From positions 1 through 34,309 of the forward strand of contig DYOR01000020.1 of the NCBI GenBank assembly GCA_020720385.1: DNA of 34,309 nucleotides, written 5' to 3'. The stretch is from Rubrivivax sp. Its GTDB lineage: Bacteria > Pseudomonadota > Gammaproteobacteria > Burkholderiales > Burkholderiaceae_C. A program made the position numbers and the translations under genes. Under the pieces are notes generated by a model. That model was not told where the DNA came from and made no database searches. It was given only the letters and a program-made list of their open reading frames with translations. This document shows, piece after piece, positions 1 to 7,887 of this stretch. How positions within the stretch are numbered: the stretch's first letter is position 1; the number at the start of each line of letters is the position of its first letter.

Positions 1-1
1 C

Positions 2-2794
2 AGCCTGGCGCTGCTGGGCTTGGCCACTCACGCCCTGGCGCAGACCAGCGGCACCGCCCAGCGCGTGGTGATCACGGGCTCGAGCATCAAGCGCATCCAG
101 GCCGAGGGCGCGTTGCCGATGGACGTGTATACCGCGGACGAGATGGCACGTACCGGCATCCAGACGGCCGAACAACTGGTGCAGTCGCTGGCCGCCAACG
201 GCATCAGCACCGATTCGGAGATCTCCAACAACAACGTCTTCGGCCAGGACACCGACCGCCTCACTGGCGGCGCCAACTACGCCAACCTGCGCGGCCTCGG
301 GGCGAGCGGCACGCTGGTGCTGATCAACGGCCGGCGCGTGGCCACGCACGGCATGAGCGGCGGCGCGGTGGACCTCAACGCCATCCCCACGGCGGCGGTG
401 GCGCGCGTGGAGGTGCTGCGCGACGGCGCCTCGGCCATCTACGGTGCCGACGCCATCGGCGGCGTCATGAACTTCATCCTCAAGACCGACTTGCAGGGCG
501 TGCGGACGGGCCTGTCGTACAAGGATCCCCTGGCCAAGGGCGGGGGCACCGAGCGCAGGCTGTGGCTGGCAGCAGGCAATGGCTCGCTGGAGCGCGATGG
601 TTTCAACGTGATGGGCGCGCTTTCGATCGACGAGAACGACATCCTGCGCGGCAAGGACCGCGACTTCGTCGATGGCTTCCAACCCGAGCGCGGCCTCTCG
701 CCCGACTCCAGCAGCCACCCGTTTGCCAACATTTTCGGTGCCGCGGGCACGGCACTTCCGGCGGCGGGCTCGGTGGTCAGTCCGACCGACCCCACCAAGT
801 ACACGCGCATCAACCTGCTGGCGCTGCCCGGGCAGGCGGGCTGCGAAGCCATCGACACCGGCGTGCCCTACCAAGGGCAACTCTGGAACGTTCCTGCCGC
901 CAGGGCCGGCATGCTGTGCAACACCGACTACGGGCGCCAGTCGATGCTCTCGGCGGCCAAGCGAGGCTACAACTTTGCCGGACGCGGCGTGATCAAGCTG
1001 GGCAGCAACGCGCAGGCCTTCGTCGAGTTGCTGGACTCACGCACCACCGTCTATTCGGAGTTCGTGCCCGCGCAGTTCGGGGGCTTCAACAACTTCACCC
1101 TTTACCCGGTGAATGGGCCGCACTACCTCAACCTCAAGGACTACGGCGTCGTCGATTTCGACCCCACCATGCCCATCCGCTATCGCTGGCGCATGCAGGA
1201 CTTCGGGCTGCGCAAGATCCTGAACGTCGCCGAAAACACGCGCGTTGCCATAGGTGCGGAGGGGGACTGGGGCGCCTACTTCTATCGCCTCGGGGCCTCC
1301 ATGGCCACATCCGATGCGTGGCGCGAACTCATCGATGGCTACGCCTACACCAAGAAGCTCAAGGCGGCCCTGGACAGCGGCATCATCAACCCCTGGGTGC
1401 TGCCGGGCCAGACCCAGACGCAGGAGGCCAAGGACCTGATCGAATCCACCAAGGCCCGTGGCCGGCTGGACGGCGGACAGACCACCATGTCGCAAGTCGA
1501 CGCCTCGATCTCGGGTCCGCTGTTCAAGTTGCCGGGCGGAGAAATGAGCTTTGCGGTCGGCGCCGACCTGCGCCACGAGACCTACGAGTTCGCCATGGAA
1601 GAAGGCGGCTTCAATTGCGTGAGCTCCATTGCTACGGCCACCCCGGGCGACAAGGACGTGCTGTTGTGCCCGGGCAACTCGGCGGTGCCCAGGGTCTCGC
1701 GCGACGTGAATGCCGTCTATGCCGAACTGCAAGTGCCTGTCTTCAAGTCGCTGGACGTGCAACTTGCGCTGCGCCACGACGAATACAGCGGCAGCCTGGG
1801 CGGCACCACCAACCCCAAGGTGGCCTTCCTCTTCCGGCCGATGAAGCAACTGATGTTCCGCGGCTCGTACAACACCGGCTTCAGAGCACCGTCCTTCCAG
1901 CAGATGATCGCCAACACGGCGCCCCGCGACCTCACCTTCACGGTGAACGACCCGCTGGCCGACTGCACGAACCCGGGCGGTGCCGACCTGGCCAACCCGC
2001 TCAAGTGCGGCATCGGCGGCCTTGACTTCACCTCGGGCGGCGACCCCAACCTCAAACCCGAGACCAGCAAACAGGCCGCGCTGGGCATCGTGCTCGCGCC
2101 CATCCCCAGCCTGACGCTGACGGCCGACTACTGGCGCATCGACATGGAGGACCGCATCCGCACCCTCACGGTGAGCCAGATCCTCGCCGACCACGCCCTG
2201 TACTCGCACCTCGTGGTGCGTGATGCCGACGGCAACATTTCGCTCATCAATTCGGGCTGGATCAACGCGGCCGACTCCTCGACCGTAGGCATCGACTGGA
2301 GCATCAACTGGTCCACCAAGTGGGCCGGCGCGAGCTGGACGGCCGACGTCTCGGGCACGCACATGCTCAAGGCCGAGGAGCGCGCCAACGCGGCGCTGCC
2401 GATGGAGGACTTCGTGGGCAAGTTCAACACGCGCACGATCTACCTCAAGGACAAGATCAACGCCTCCCTGAGCTGGGAGCGAGGCGACTGGCGCGCCACG
2501 GGCACTGCGCTGTACAAGTCGGGCTACATGGACCAGAACATGAACACGACCGCGTGGAAGAACACCGTGGCCGACCCGAACAACGAGATGGGGCCGCTCA
2601 CCATCTACGGCCTGTACGTGCGCTACAACGGCATCAAGAACACCTCGGTCCAGGTCGGCGTGAGCAACCTGTTCGACACCAAGCCACCGTTCTCGCACCA
2701 CAACGTGGACGACGTCGCCGGAGCGGGCTACGACCCGCGCTACGCCAGCCCGGTGGGCCGTGCGGTGCACGTGACGGCCAGCTACACCTTCTGA
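2..2794 (+). CDS. TonB-dependent outer-membrane receptor (5' partial)
   Basis: This is an outer-membrane beta-barrel receptor that would import a ligand using TonB/ExbBD energy. The frame is open to the left edge, so the true start lies outside; a TTG at 20 is not a credible start because it falls inside a signal peptide. The visible N-terminus is a hydrophobic leader ending ALAQ, followed by the plug domain: VVITGSSIKR, then ANLRGLGASGTLVLINGRR near visible residue 95, and VEVLRDGASAIYGADAIGGV. The remaining roughly 750 residues alternate as expected for a barrel and end in SYTF, with the terminal Phe typical of Bam-assembled proteins. About 930 residues are visible, usual for the large TonB receptors with a VVITGSSI plug. 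The ligand cannot be told from sequence, and no partner gene is visible. A strong terminator follows. Confidence 0.93.
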   Translation, partial: SLALLGLATHALAQTSGTAQRVVITGSSIKRIQAEGALPMDVYTADEMARTGIQTAEQLVQSLAANGISTDSEISNNNVFGQDTDRLTGGANYANLRGLGASGTLVLINGRRVATHGMSGGAVDLNAIPTAAVARVEVLRDGASAIYGADAIGGVMNFILKTDLQGVRTGLSYKDPLAKGGGTERRLWLAAGNGSLERDGFNVMGALSIDENDILRGKDRDFVDGFQPERGLSPDSSSHPFANIFGAAGTALPAAGSVVSPTDPTKYTRINLLALPGQAGCEAIDTGVPYQGQLWNVPAARAGMLCNTDYGRQSMLSAAKRGYNFAGRGVIKLGSNAQAFVELLDSRTTVYSEFVPAQFGGFNNFTLYPVNGPHYLNLKDYGVVDFDPTMPIRYRWRMQDFGLRKILNVAENTRVAIGAEGDWGAYFYRLGASMATSDAWRELIDGYAYTKKLKAALDSGIINPWVLPGQTQTQEAKDLIESTKARGRLDGGQTTMSQVDASISGPLFKLPGGEMSFAVGADLRHETYEFAMEEGGFNCVSSIATATPGDKDVLLCPGNSAVPRVSRDVNAVYAELQVPVFKSLDVQLALRHDEYSGSLGGTTNPKVAFLFRPMKQLMFRGSYNTGFRAPSFQQMIANTAPRDLTFTVNDPLADCTNPGGADLANPLKCGIGGLDFTSGGDPNLKPETSKQAALGIVLAPIPSLTLTADYWRIDMEDRIRTLTVSQILADHALYSHLVVRDADGNISLINSGWINAADSSTVGIDWSINWSTKWAGASWTADVSGTHMLKAEERANAALPMEDFVGKFNTRTIYLKDKINASLSWERGDWRATGTALYKSGYMDQNMNTTAWKNTVADPNNEMGPLTIYGLYVRYNGIKNTSVQVGVSNLFDTKPPFSHHNVDDVAGAGYDPRYASPVGRAVHVTASYTF

Positions 2795-2832
2795 CCGCTA
2801 CCCTGGCGCGCCATGCCGCGCGACGCAATGAC

Positions 2833-2862
2833 AAAGGGGCCTCGCGAGAGGCCCCTTTCTTT
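2833..2862. terminator. Bidirectional intrinsic terminator between the receptor gene and tRNA-Arg
   Basis: A perfect 11-bp inverted repeat (2833-2843 with 2848-2858) encloses a GCGA loop. The stem starts AAAGGGG and ends CCCCTTT, and a CTTT tract follows on the plus strand. It lies between a plus-strand gene and a minus-strand tRNA, so it can end both transcripts. Confidence 0.88.
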
Positions 2863-2898
2863 CCTGGCTGCGGGCCCTGCGCAGTGGCAGGTCCAGGC

Positions 2899-2973
2899 TG
2901 GTGCGACCGGCAAGAATCGAACTTGCGACTAAGCCTTCGGAGGGCCCAATGATATCCACTTCACCACGGTCGC
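2899..2973 (-). tRNA. tRNA-Arg (anticodon CCG)
   Basis: Read on the minus strand, GCGACCG (2973-2967) pairs with CGGTCGC to form the 7-bp acceptor stem. The D stem is GTGA/TCAT and the anticodon stem GGGCC/GGCTT. The anticodon loop CTCCGAA gives CCG at positions 34-36, which reads the arginine codon CGG. The T arm is GCAAG-TTCGATT-CTTGC. Discriminator A is followed by an encoded CCA (2901-2899). CGG is a sensible codon to serve in a genome this GC-rich. Confidence 0.95.
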
Positions 2974-2988
2974 TAGCGGCAACCGCGC

Positions 2989-2994
2989 ATTCTA
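2989..2994 (-). promoter_or_regulatory. Putative -10 box of tRNA-Arg
   Basis: The minus strand reads TAGAAT followed directly by GCGCGG, about 15 nt before the mature tRNA end. A GC-rich discriminator after the -10 is typical of stringently controlled stable-RNA promoters. No convincing -35 is visible. Confidence 0.5.
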
Positions 2995-3048
2995 GCGCCC
3001 GGCCTGGCGCGCCTCGGGGCGGTGCGCGGCGTGGCGCCGGGCGGCCCC

Positions 3049-3054
3049 TATAAT
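3049..3054 (+). promoter_or_regulatory. Putative -10 box (TATAAT) of the cytochrome c gene
   Basis: A consensus TATAAT stands in otherwise GC-rich sequence, 73 nt before the ATG at 3127. A short T-run follows. No clear -35 hexamer is visible, so an activator may be needed. Confidence 0.5.
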
Positions 3055-3126
3055 CCGCCCGCTTTTTTGCCACCCCAGCCGGTGCCGCGCGCACCCTGGA
3101 CGCCGACCCGACCGCTTGAGGACTCC

Positions 3127-3699
3127 ATGAGCGAACCGCACGACCACGCGCAGCCCGGGCATGACGCCGCCGAGTCCCACGAGGGCCCGATCAAGAACCC
3201 CAGGCAGCTCATCGCCGCGGTGGTGGCCGCGTTCGTCGTGCCCATCGTGGTCATCGTCCTGCTCGCGAATTTCGTCGACTTCGGGGCCAGGACGGGTGCG
3301 GGCAGTGGCGCCGAGCAGGAAGAGGCCGTGGCGCGGCGCATCCAGCCGGTGGGCAGCGTGGACATCCGCCTGGCGGGCGCGGCCACGGCGCTGCGCAGCG
3401 GCGAGGAGGTCTACCAGGCGCAATGCGCGGCCTGCCATGCCACGGGCCTGGTGGGCTCGCCCAAGTTCGGCGACGCCGCCGCCTGGGGCCCGCGCATCAA
3501 GACCGGCTTCGAGGCGCTGCTGAACTCGGCGCTCAAGGGCAAGGGGGCGATGACGCCGCAGGGCGGGGGCAGCTTCAACGACACCGAAATCGGCCGCGGC
3601 GTGGTCTACCTGGCCAACCACGGCGGCGCCAAGTTCGACGAGCCCAAGGCTCCGGCCGCTGCCGCCAGCGCGGGTGCGGCGGCGAGCGCGCCTAACTGA
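3127..3699 (+). CDS. Membrane-anchored cytochrome c5-family protein
   Basis: A monoheme c-type cytochrome that would carry electrons on the periplasmic face of the inner membrane. The ATG at 3127 is preceded by GAGGA at suitable spacing, and longer upstream extensions are rejected. A His/Asp-rich cytoplasmic tail (residues 1-22) leads to one membrane segment (about 24-47), which acts as an uncleaved anchor. The heme site is CAACH at residues 100-104, and Met142 in GKGAMTP is the likely sixth ligand. Length is 190 aa with an Ala-rich C-terminus. The overall pattern (EEVYQAQCAACHATG, then GRGVVYLANHGG) fits the cytochrome c5/CycB group of beta-proteobacteria. Its last 8 bases overlap the 3' end of the convergent gene at 3692. 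The redox partner cannot be identified. Confidence 0.88.
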   Translation: MSEPHDHAQPGHDAAESHEGPIKNPRQLIAAVVAAFVVPIVVIVLLANFVDFGARTGAGSGAEQEEAVARRIQPVGSVDIRLAGAATALRSGEEVYQAQCAACHATGLVGSPKFGDAAAWGPRIKTGFEALLNSALKGKGAMTPQGGGSFNDTEIGRGVVYLANHGGAKFDEPKAPAAAASAGAAASAPN

Positions 3700-4204
3700 G
3701 CAGGTAGCCGAAGCGCGCCGGCATCTGCGCGAAGGGCAGCTCCGCGGGCTGCCAGTGCCCGGCCTCGATGGCCTGCGCGGCCAGGCCCATGTCCATGCTG
3801 TGCACGATGCCGAAACCCAGATCGGTGTCGAGGAAAAGCCGGCCCTGCTCGTCGAGCCAGTTGCTGCGCACGCACGCGGCCACATGGGTGTGGCTGTGCA
3901 CCGGCCAGCCGGGCTCGGGCGCCACGCGCCAGACGAAGGGCGCCGCCTCCAGCGCCACGTAGACGCGCTGCGGCCCGTTCTGGAAGAACCAGGCCCCGCT
4001 CGCGTCGCGGGCGTAGTTGCGCGCGATGAAGCCGAGCAGCTTGTCGTGCATGACGCGGCTGCCCTTCACCAGCGGAAACGGCCCCGCGGCCTGCACCGCC
4101 GCGTCGCGCAGATACCAGTCGCCGCGCGCGTCCAGCCCGAGCCAGCCGTGGCAGTGCGGCACCTGGGGCCACTTGCGCAGCGCGGCCTCGACGATCTCGT
4201 CCAT
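3692..4204 (-). CDS. Conserved protein of unknown function (170 aa), downstream of yheT
   Basis: I do not recognise a function. The protein starts MDEIVEAALRKWPQVPHCHG and continues WLGLDARGDWYLRDAAVQ, a style I associate with a conserved Burkholderiales family of unknown function; I recall the label DUF2946 for it but cannot confirm that. There is no signal peptide or membrane segment. Many Trp, His and Asp residues sit in the middle, including HSHTHVAACVRSNWLDEQGR and LFLDTDLGFGIVHS. The gene starts 18 bp after the yheT-like gene stops, so the two are probably co-transcribed. The stop lies inside the 3' end of the convergent cytochrome c gene. Confidence 0.8.
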   Translation of the reverse strand: MDEIVEAALRKWPQVPHCHGWLGLDARGDWYLRDAAVQAAGPFPLVKGSRVMHDKLLGFIARNYARDASGAWFFQNGPQRVYVALEAAPFVWRVAPEPGWPVHSHTHVAACVRSNWLDEQGRLFLDTDLGFGIVHSMDMGLAAQAIEAGHWQPAELPFAQMPARFGYLLS

Positions 4205-4222
4205 GGTGACTATCTTGCGCCT

Positions 4223-5227
4223 TCAGGCCTGCGCCGCGAGCCACTCGGCCACGCGCTCGGGCATGGCGTAGACCTGGCCCGGCGGCGCCCCGGCGGGGAA
4301 GCCCACGTGGCCGCCCTGGTGCGGCTGCCACAGCGTGACCCAGGGCCCGGCTTCGGCGGGCGTGGGCAGGGATGCCGCGGGCACGAAGGGGTCGTTGCGC
4401 GCGTTGAGCAGCAGCGCCGGGATGCGGATGCTCGCCAGCCGCGGCTTGGCCGAGGCGCGGGCCCAGTAGTCGAGCGTGTCGCGGTAGCCGTGCAGCGGCG
4501 CGGTGAAGACGTCGTCGAACTCGTACAGCGTGCGCGCGGCGGCGAGGCGCTCGCGATCGAAGAGGCCGGGGTGCTGCTGCCACTTGGCCAGGGCGCGCGG
4601 CTTCATCGTGCGCAGGAACATGCGTGCGTAGACGAGGCGGTTGAAGCCGCTGTCGATGGCCCGCCCCGCGGCGGCCAGGTCCACCGGCGCGCACACCGCG
4701 GCCACGGCAGCCGCGGTGGCGCCGGCGCTGGCGCCGCACTCCTGGGCCCAGCGCAGCAGCGCGTTGCCGCCCAGCGAGACGCCGGCCACGAGCAGCGGCG
4801 TGCTGCTGGCCGCACGCAGGCGCTGCAGGATCCAGCCGACCTCCGCGAAATCGCCCGAGTGGTAGGCGCGCGGCGCCAGGTTCAGTTCCCCCGAGCAGCC
4901 GCGGAAATGCGGCACCGAGAAGGCCCAGCCGCGCCGCCGCGCCACGCCGGCGAAGGCTTGCGCGTAGGCGCTGGCGCTGCTGCCTTCCAGGCCGTGGAAG
5001 AGCACGAGGTGCGCGCGTGCCGGGCCGCGGCCTGCCGCGGGCAGCTGGTCGACGTCGATGAAGTCGCCGTCGGGCGTGGTCCAGCGCTGGCGCGTCAGGC
5101 GGGGTGCTGCGTCCACGTGCCGGCGTGCCAGTGTCGCCGCCCAGATCGTCTGCAGGTTGCCGCCGGGCAGCCACCAGGGTGCGCGGTAGCTCGCGTCCAG
5201 CGTGGGCGGGCGGGCCGGGGCGGGCAT
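4223..5227 (-). CDS. yheT: YheT-family alpha/beta hydrolase
   Basis: A cytoplasmic alpha/beta-hydrolase of the YheT (UPF0017) family; the physiological substrate is unknown, and esterase activity is inferred from the family. The hallmark N-terminal motif PWWLPGGNLQTIWA is present at residues 17-30. The nucleophile elbow is GVSLGGN with Ser151. Asp279 in NARNDPFVP and His307 in HQGGHVGFP complete the triad, and HGLEGSS (79-84) forms the oxyanion side. The 334-aa length is normal. The palindromic element at 5237-5403 ends 9 bp before its start codon, so the ribosome-binding region directly abuts that element. The next gene follows after 18 bp. Confidence 0.92.
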   Translation of the reverse strand: MPAPARPPTLDASYRAPWWLPGGNLQTIWAATLARRHVDAAPRLTRQRWTTPDGDFIDVDQLPAAGRGPARAHLVLFHGLEGSSASAYAQAFAGVARRRGWAFSVPHFRGCSGELNLAPRAYHSGDFAEVGWILQRLRAASSTPLLVAGVSLGGNALLRWAQECGASAGATAAAVAAVCAPVDLAAAGRAIDSGFNRLVYARMFLRTMKPRALAKWQQHPGLFDRERLAAARTLYEFDDVFTAPLHGYRDTLDYWARASAKPRLASIRIPALLLNARNDPFVPAASLPTPAEAGPWVTLWQPHQGGHVGFPAGAPPGQVYAMPERVAEWLAAQA

Positions 5228-5236
5228 GGGTGGCGG

Positions 5237-5403
5237 CTAGTGCGGTGTTCCATGCTGTGCGGCACTGAAGAAAACCGATGGATTTGTCGTCCTGGCCAGG
5301 CGCAAACCACAGCGATGCCGCGTGGCATCGCGAGGATTTGCAACGACGCCAGGGCGGCAAAGACGCGGTTTTATGTGCCGCATAGCGTGGAACACTGCAC
5401 TAG
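5237..5403. repeat. 167-bp palindromic MITE-like element with CTAG ends
   Basis: The whole segment is one imperfect inverted repeat. Terminal arms 5237-5265 and 5375-5403 match at 26 of 29 positions, begin CTAGTGC and run to TGCGGCAC. The inner arms also pair imperfectly (AAAACCG on the left with CGGTTTTA on the right; CGCAAA with TTTGC-type partners). The centre is a perfect 8-bp stem, GCGATGCC/GGCATCGC (5312-5319 and 5324-5331), around a GCGT loop. It encodes nothing and lies between two minus-strand genes. The palindromic CTAG at each end could belong to the terminal repeat or be a 4-bp target duplication of the kind some IS5-family elements make. That origin is inference; no transposase is present. 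Confidence 0.82.
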
Positions 5404-5852
5404 TGCAGCGTGGCAGGCGCGTCGGCCAGGGTGCCGGTCGGTTCCTGCGGCGCGGCGGGGCTGGCGTGGTGCGCGGCCAGGCGCCAGCCCAGGGCGCTCT
5501 TCACGTAGTAGTTGGTCGCCAGCACCCAGGCCGTGCGCGTTTCGCCGGCGCGCGACACCTCGATGCGCTCGACCAGGTGGTGCAGCGCGCTGCCCAGGTG
5601 CTGCAGCCGGCGTACCTGCACGGGCTGCACGGAGATGCCGCCGTTGGCGAAGATGGCGGCGAAGCCGGCGCGGATGGCCGGCGCACCGACCAGGCGCTCG
5701 CCGCCGGGATGCACGCAGACGATCTCGTCGTCGTCGGCCCACAGCGCCATGAGGCGGTCCAGGTCCGCGGCCAGCAGGGCCTCGTAGAAGCGCGCCTCGA
5801 TCTCGTCGGGGCTTCCGCCCAGGACGACGGCGGGGGGCGCGCGGCGGTGCAT
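5400..5852 (-). CDS. SnoaL-like / NTF2-fold protein
   Basis: A small (150 aa) protein of the SnoaL/NTF2-like superfamily, as in YybH-type proteins. Typical features are FYEALLAADLDRLMALWADD near residues 21-40, then EIVCVHPGG, GAPAIRAGFAAIF and a C-terminal strand carrying RTAWVLATNYY. Family members bind or isomerise small molecules, or have no known activity; none can be assigned here. The start ATG is 14 bp after the purU stop, indicating co-transcription. The stop codon TAG, and the His before it, lie inside the palindromic element, so the original C-terminus may have been altered when that element arrived. Confidence 0.82.
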   Translation of the reverse strand: MHRRAPPAVVLGGSPDEIEARFYEALLAADLDRLMALWADDDEIVCVHPGGERLVGAPAIRAGFAAIFANGGISVQPVQVRRLQHLGSALHHLVERIEVSRAGETRTAWVLATNYYVKSALGWRLAAHHASPAAPQEPTGTLADAPATLH

Positions 5853-5866
5853 GGTCGTGGCGCCGG

Positions 5867-6763
5867 CTAGCGCAGGACCACGCACTTGTGGCCGTTGATG
5901 AGCACGCGGTGCTCCACGTGCCAGCGCACGGCGCGCGCCAGCACCATGCATTCGATGTCGCGGCCCGCGGCGGTGAAGTCCTCGGCCGAAAGCGTGTGGT
6001 CCACGCGCTGCACGTCCTGCTCGATGATCGGCCCCTCGTCGAGATCGGCGGTGACGTAGTGCGCGGTGGCGCCGATGAGCTTGACGCCGCGCGCATGCGC
6101 CTGGAAGTAGGGCCGCGCGCCCTTGAAGCTGGGCAGGAAGCTGTGGTGGATGTTGATCGCGCGGCCCGCCAGCAGGCGGCAGAACTCCGGGCTCAGGATC
6201 TGCATGTAGCGCGCCAGCACCACCAGGTCCACGCCTTCGCGCTCGATCAGCGCCTCGATCTGCTGTTCCTGGGCGCGCTTGGCCTGGGCGTTGCTGCCAC
6301 CGGCGTCGGCCTTGGCGATGGGCAGGTGGTGGAAAGCGATGCCGTAACTGCCGGCCAGGGCCTCGAAGCTGCGGTGGTTGGAGACGATGGCCGGGATGTC
6401 CACCGGCAGCGAGCCGCTCTTCCAGCGGAAGAGCAGGTCGTTCAGGCAGTGCCCGTGCTGGCTCACCATGAGCAGCACGCGCGGCCGCGCCGCCACGGCG
6501 TGGAAACGCACCTGCATGCCGAACTGCTGGCGCGTGTGCTCGAAGAGCGTGGCCAGCGTGGCCGTGCTCGCCAGCTGCGGCGGGGCCTGGAAGTGCACGC
6601 GCATGAAGAACAGGCCCGTGGCGTCCTCGCCCTCGAGGTCGCCGAACTGCTGCGAGTCGACGATGTTGCAGCCCGCCTGGTAGAGCAGGCCGGAGACGGC
6701 GTGGACGATGCCCTTGGCGTCGCGGCAGGCCAGGGTGAGGATGAACTGAAGTTCGGGCGGCAC
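5867..6763 (-). CDS. purU: Formyltetrahydrofolate deformylase
   Basis: Hydrolyses 10-formyl-tetrahydrofolate to formate and tetrahydrofolate, balancing one-carbon pools and supplying formate for purine synthesis. The N-terminal ACT-like domain (about 1-85) carries DAKGIVHAVSGLLYQAGCNI. The C-terminal formyltransferase fold follows: VSNHRSFEALA at 128-137, then NIHHSFLP with catalytic Asn204 and His206, and LDEGPII with Asp242. The spacing Asn-His-(36)-Asp matches the catalytic triad of the PurN/PurU fold. Length 298 aa, slightly longer than usual. The start is GTG at 6763; translation from there matches the usual family N-terminus. No Shine-Dalgarno is visible. First gene of a minus-strand group with the SnoaL-like gene. 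Confidence 0.95.
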   Translation of the reverse strand: MPPELQFILTLACRDAKGIVHAVSGLLYQAGCNIVDSQQFGDLEGEDATGLFFMRVHFQAPPQLASTATLATLFEHTRQQFGMQVRFHAVAARPRVLLMVSQHGHCLNDLLFRWKSGSLPVDIPAIVSNHRSFEALAGSYGIAFHHLPIAKADAGGSNAQAKRAQEQQIEALIEREGVDLVVLARYMQILSPEFCRLLAGRAINIHHSFLPSFKGARPYFQAHARGVKLIGATAHYVTADLDEGPIIEQDVQRVDHTLSAEDFTAAGRDIECMVLARAVRWHVEHRVLINGHKCVVLR

Positions 6764-6770
6764 GGCCGGG

Positions 6771-6776
6771 ATTGTA
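6771..6776 (-). promoter_or_regulatory. Putative -10 box of purU, possibly giving a leaderless mRNA
   Basis: The minus strand reads TACAAT, ending 7 nt before the GTG start of purU. A transcript starting 6-8 nt after the -10 would begin at or next to the start codon. No -35 match is evident, so this is tentative. Confidence 0.35.
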
Positions 6777-6854
6777 GGGAGCGGGGCCCGCCGCCACGCA
6801 CGCCGTCACTGCCGATGTGAGACAGTGGCAGCCCGTGCCGCCCAGGATGTGCCC

Positions 6855-7802
6855 GTGAAACTGCTCTTCGTCGCCGACCCGCTGGAGTCGTTCAAGACTT
6901 ACAAGGACACCACCTTCGCCATGATGCGCGAGGCCGCCGCGCGCGGGCATGAGTTGCTCGCCTGCACCCCGCAAGACCTGCACTGGCGCCGCGGCGAGCC
7001 GGTCACCGCGCGCGCGCGCGCCATCACGCTCGGCGGCGACGCCCACGACTGGTTCCGCACCGTGCGCAGCGCGCCGGTGGCGCTGCGCGACATGGGCGCG
7101 GTGCTGATGCGCAAGGACCCGCCCTTCGACAGCGAGTATTTCTACGCCACGCACCTGCTCGGCCAGGCCGAACGCGAGGGCGCGCGCGTCTTCAACCGGC
7201 CGGCGGCCCTGCGCGACCACCCGGAGAAGCTCGCCATCCTGGAGTTCCCGCAGTTCATCGCGCCCACGCTGGTGACGCGCGACGAGCGCGACGTGAAGGC
7301 CTTCCACGCCGAGCACGGCGACATCATCCTCAAGCCGCTGGACGGCATGGGCGGCACGGGCATCTTCCGCGTCGGGCGCGACGGCCTGAACCTGGGCAGC
7401 ATCGTCGAGACGCTCAACCGCGGCGCAGCGCAGACGCTGATGGTGCAGAAGTACCTGCCCGAGATCGTGCATGGCGACAAGCGCGTGCTCGTCATCGGCG
7501 GCCAGGCCGTCCCCTTCTGCCTGGCGCGCATCCCGCAGGGCAGCGAGATCCGCGGCAACCTGGCCGTGGGCGGCAAGGGCGTGGCGCAACGCTTGAGTGA
7601 GCGCGACGAGGAGATCGCACAGGCCCTGGGCCCGGTGCTGGCGGCGCGCGGGTTGTTGCTGGTGGGCCTGGACGTGATCGGCGAGTGCCTCACCGAGATC
7701 AACGTCACCAGCCCGACCTGCTTCCAGGAGATCACAGCGCAGAGCGGCTTCGACGTGGCGCGCATGTTCGTCGACGCGCTGGAGGCGGCGCTGCGCGCCT
7801 GA
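6855..7802 (+). CDS. gshB: Glutathione synthetase
   Basis: Ligates glycine to gamma-glutamylcysteine using ATP, the last step of glutathione synthesis, in the cytoplasm. The GTG start at 6855 is chosen because AGGA lies 7 nt upstream and translation begins with the family N-terminus KLLFVADPLESFKTYKDTT. The GshB N-terminal domain (about 1-120) carries VLMRKDPPFDSEYFYATHLL. The ATP-grasp domain follows with DIILKPLDGMGGTGIFRV, QKYLPEI, GDKRVLVIGG and the metal-binding ending GLDVIGECLTEINVTSPTC. Length 315 aa, normal. It is divergent from purU across about 90 bp. Confidence 0.97.
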   Translation: MKLLFVADPLESFKTYKDTTFAMMREAAARGHELLACTPQDLHWRRGEPVTARARAITLGGDAHDWFRTVRSAPVALRDMGAVLMRKDPPFDSEYFYATHLLGQAEREGARVFNRPAALRDHPEKLAILEFPQFIAPTLVTRDERDVKAFHAEHGDIILKPLDGMGGTGIFRVGRDGLNLGSIVETLNRGAAQTLMVQKYLPEIVHGDKRVLVIGGQAVPFCLARIPQGSEIRGNLAVGGKGVAQRLSERDEEIAQALGPVLAARGLLLVGLDVIGECLTEINVTSPTCFQEITAQSGFDVARMFVDALEAALRA

Positions 7803-7887
7803 GGCGGCGCCGGGGCGGCCCCGCGGCTTGCCGCGACGGGGTCGATTGCGGCGAGAATCCGACCCTTGCCTGCTGCACGCTTGCCCG

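Noticed and set aside
20-22. TTG at 20 as start of the TonB receptor
   Set aside because: The frame stays open to the left edge and the TTG falls inside a signal peptide, so the gene begins outside the window.
2899-2973. tRNA-Arg as an integration site for a genomic island
   Set aside because: No integrase, no repeated tRNA 3' end and no island-like gene content on either side.
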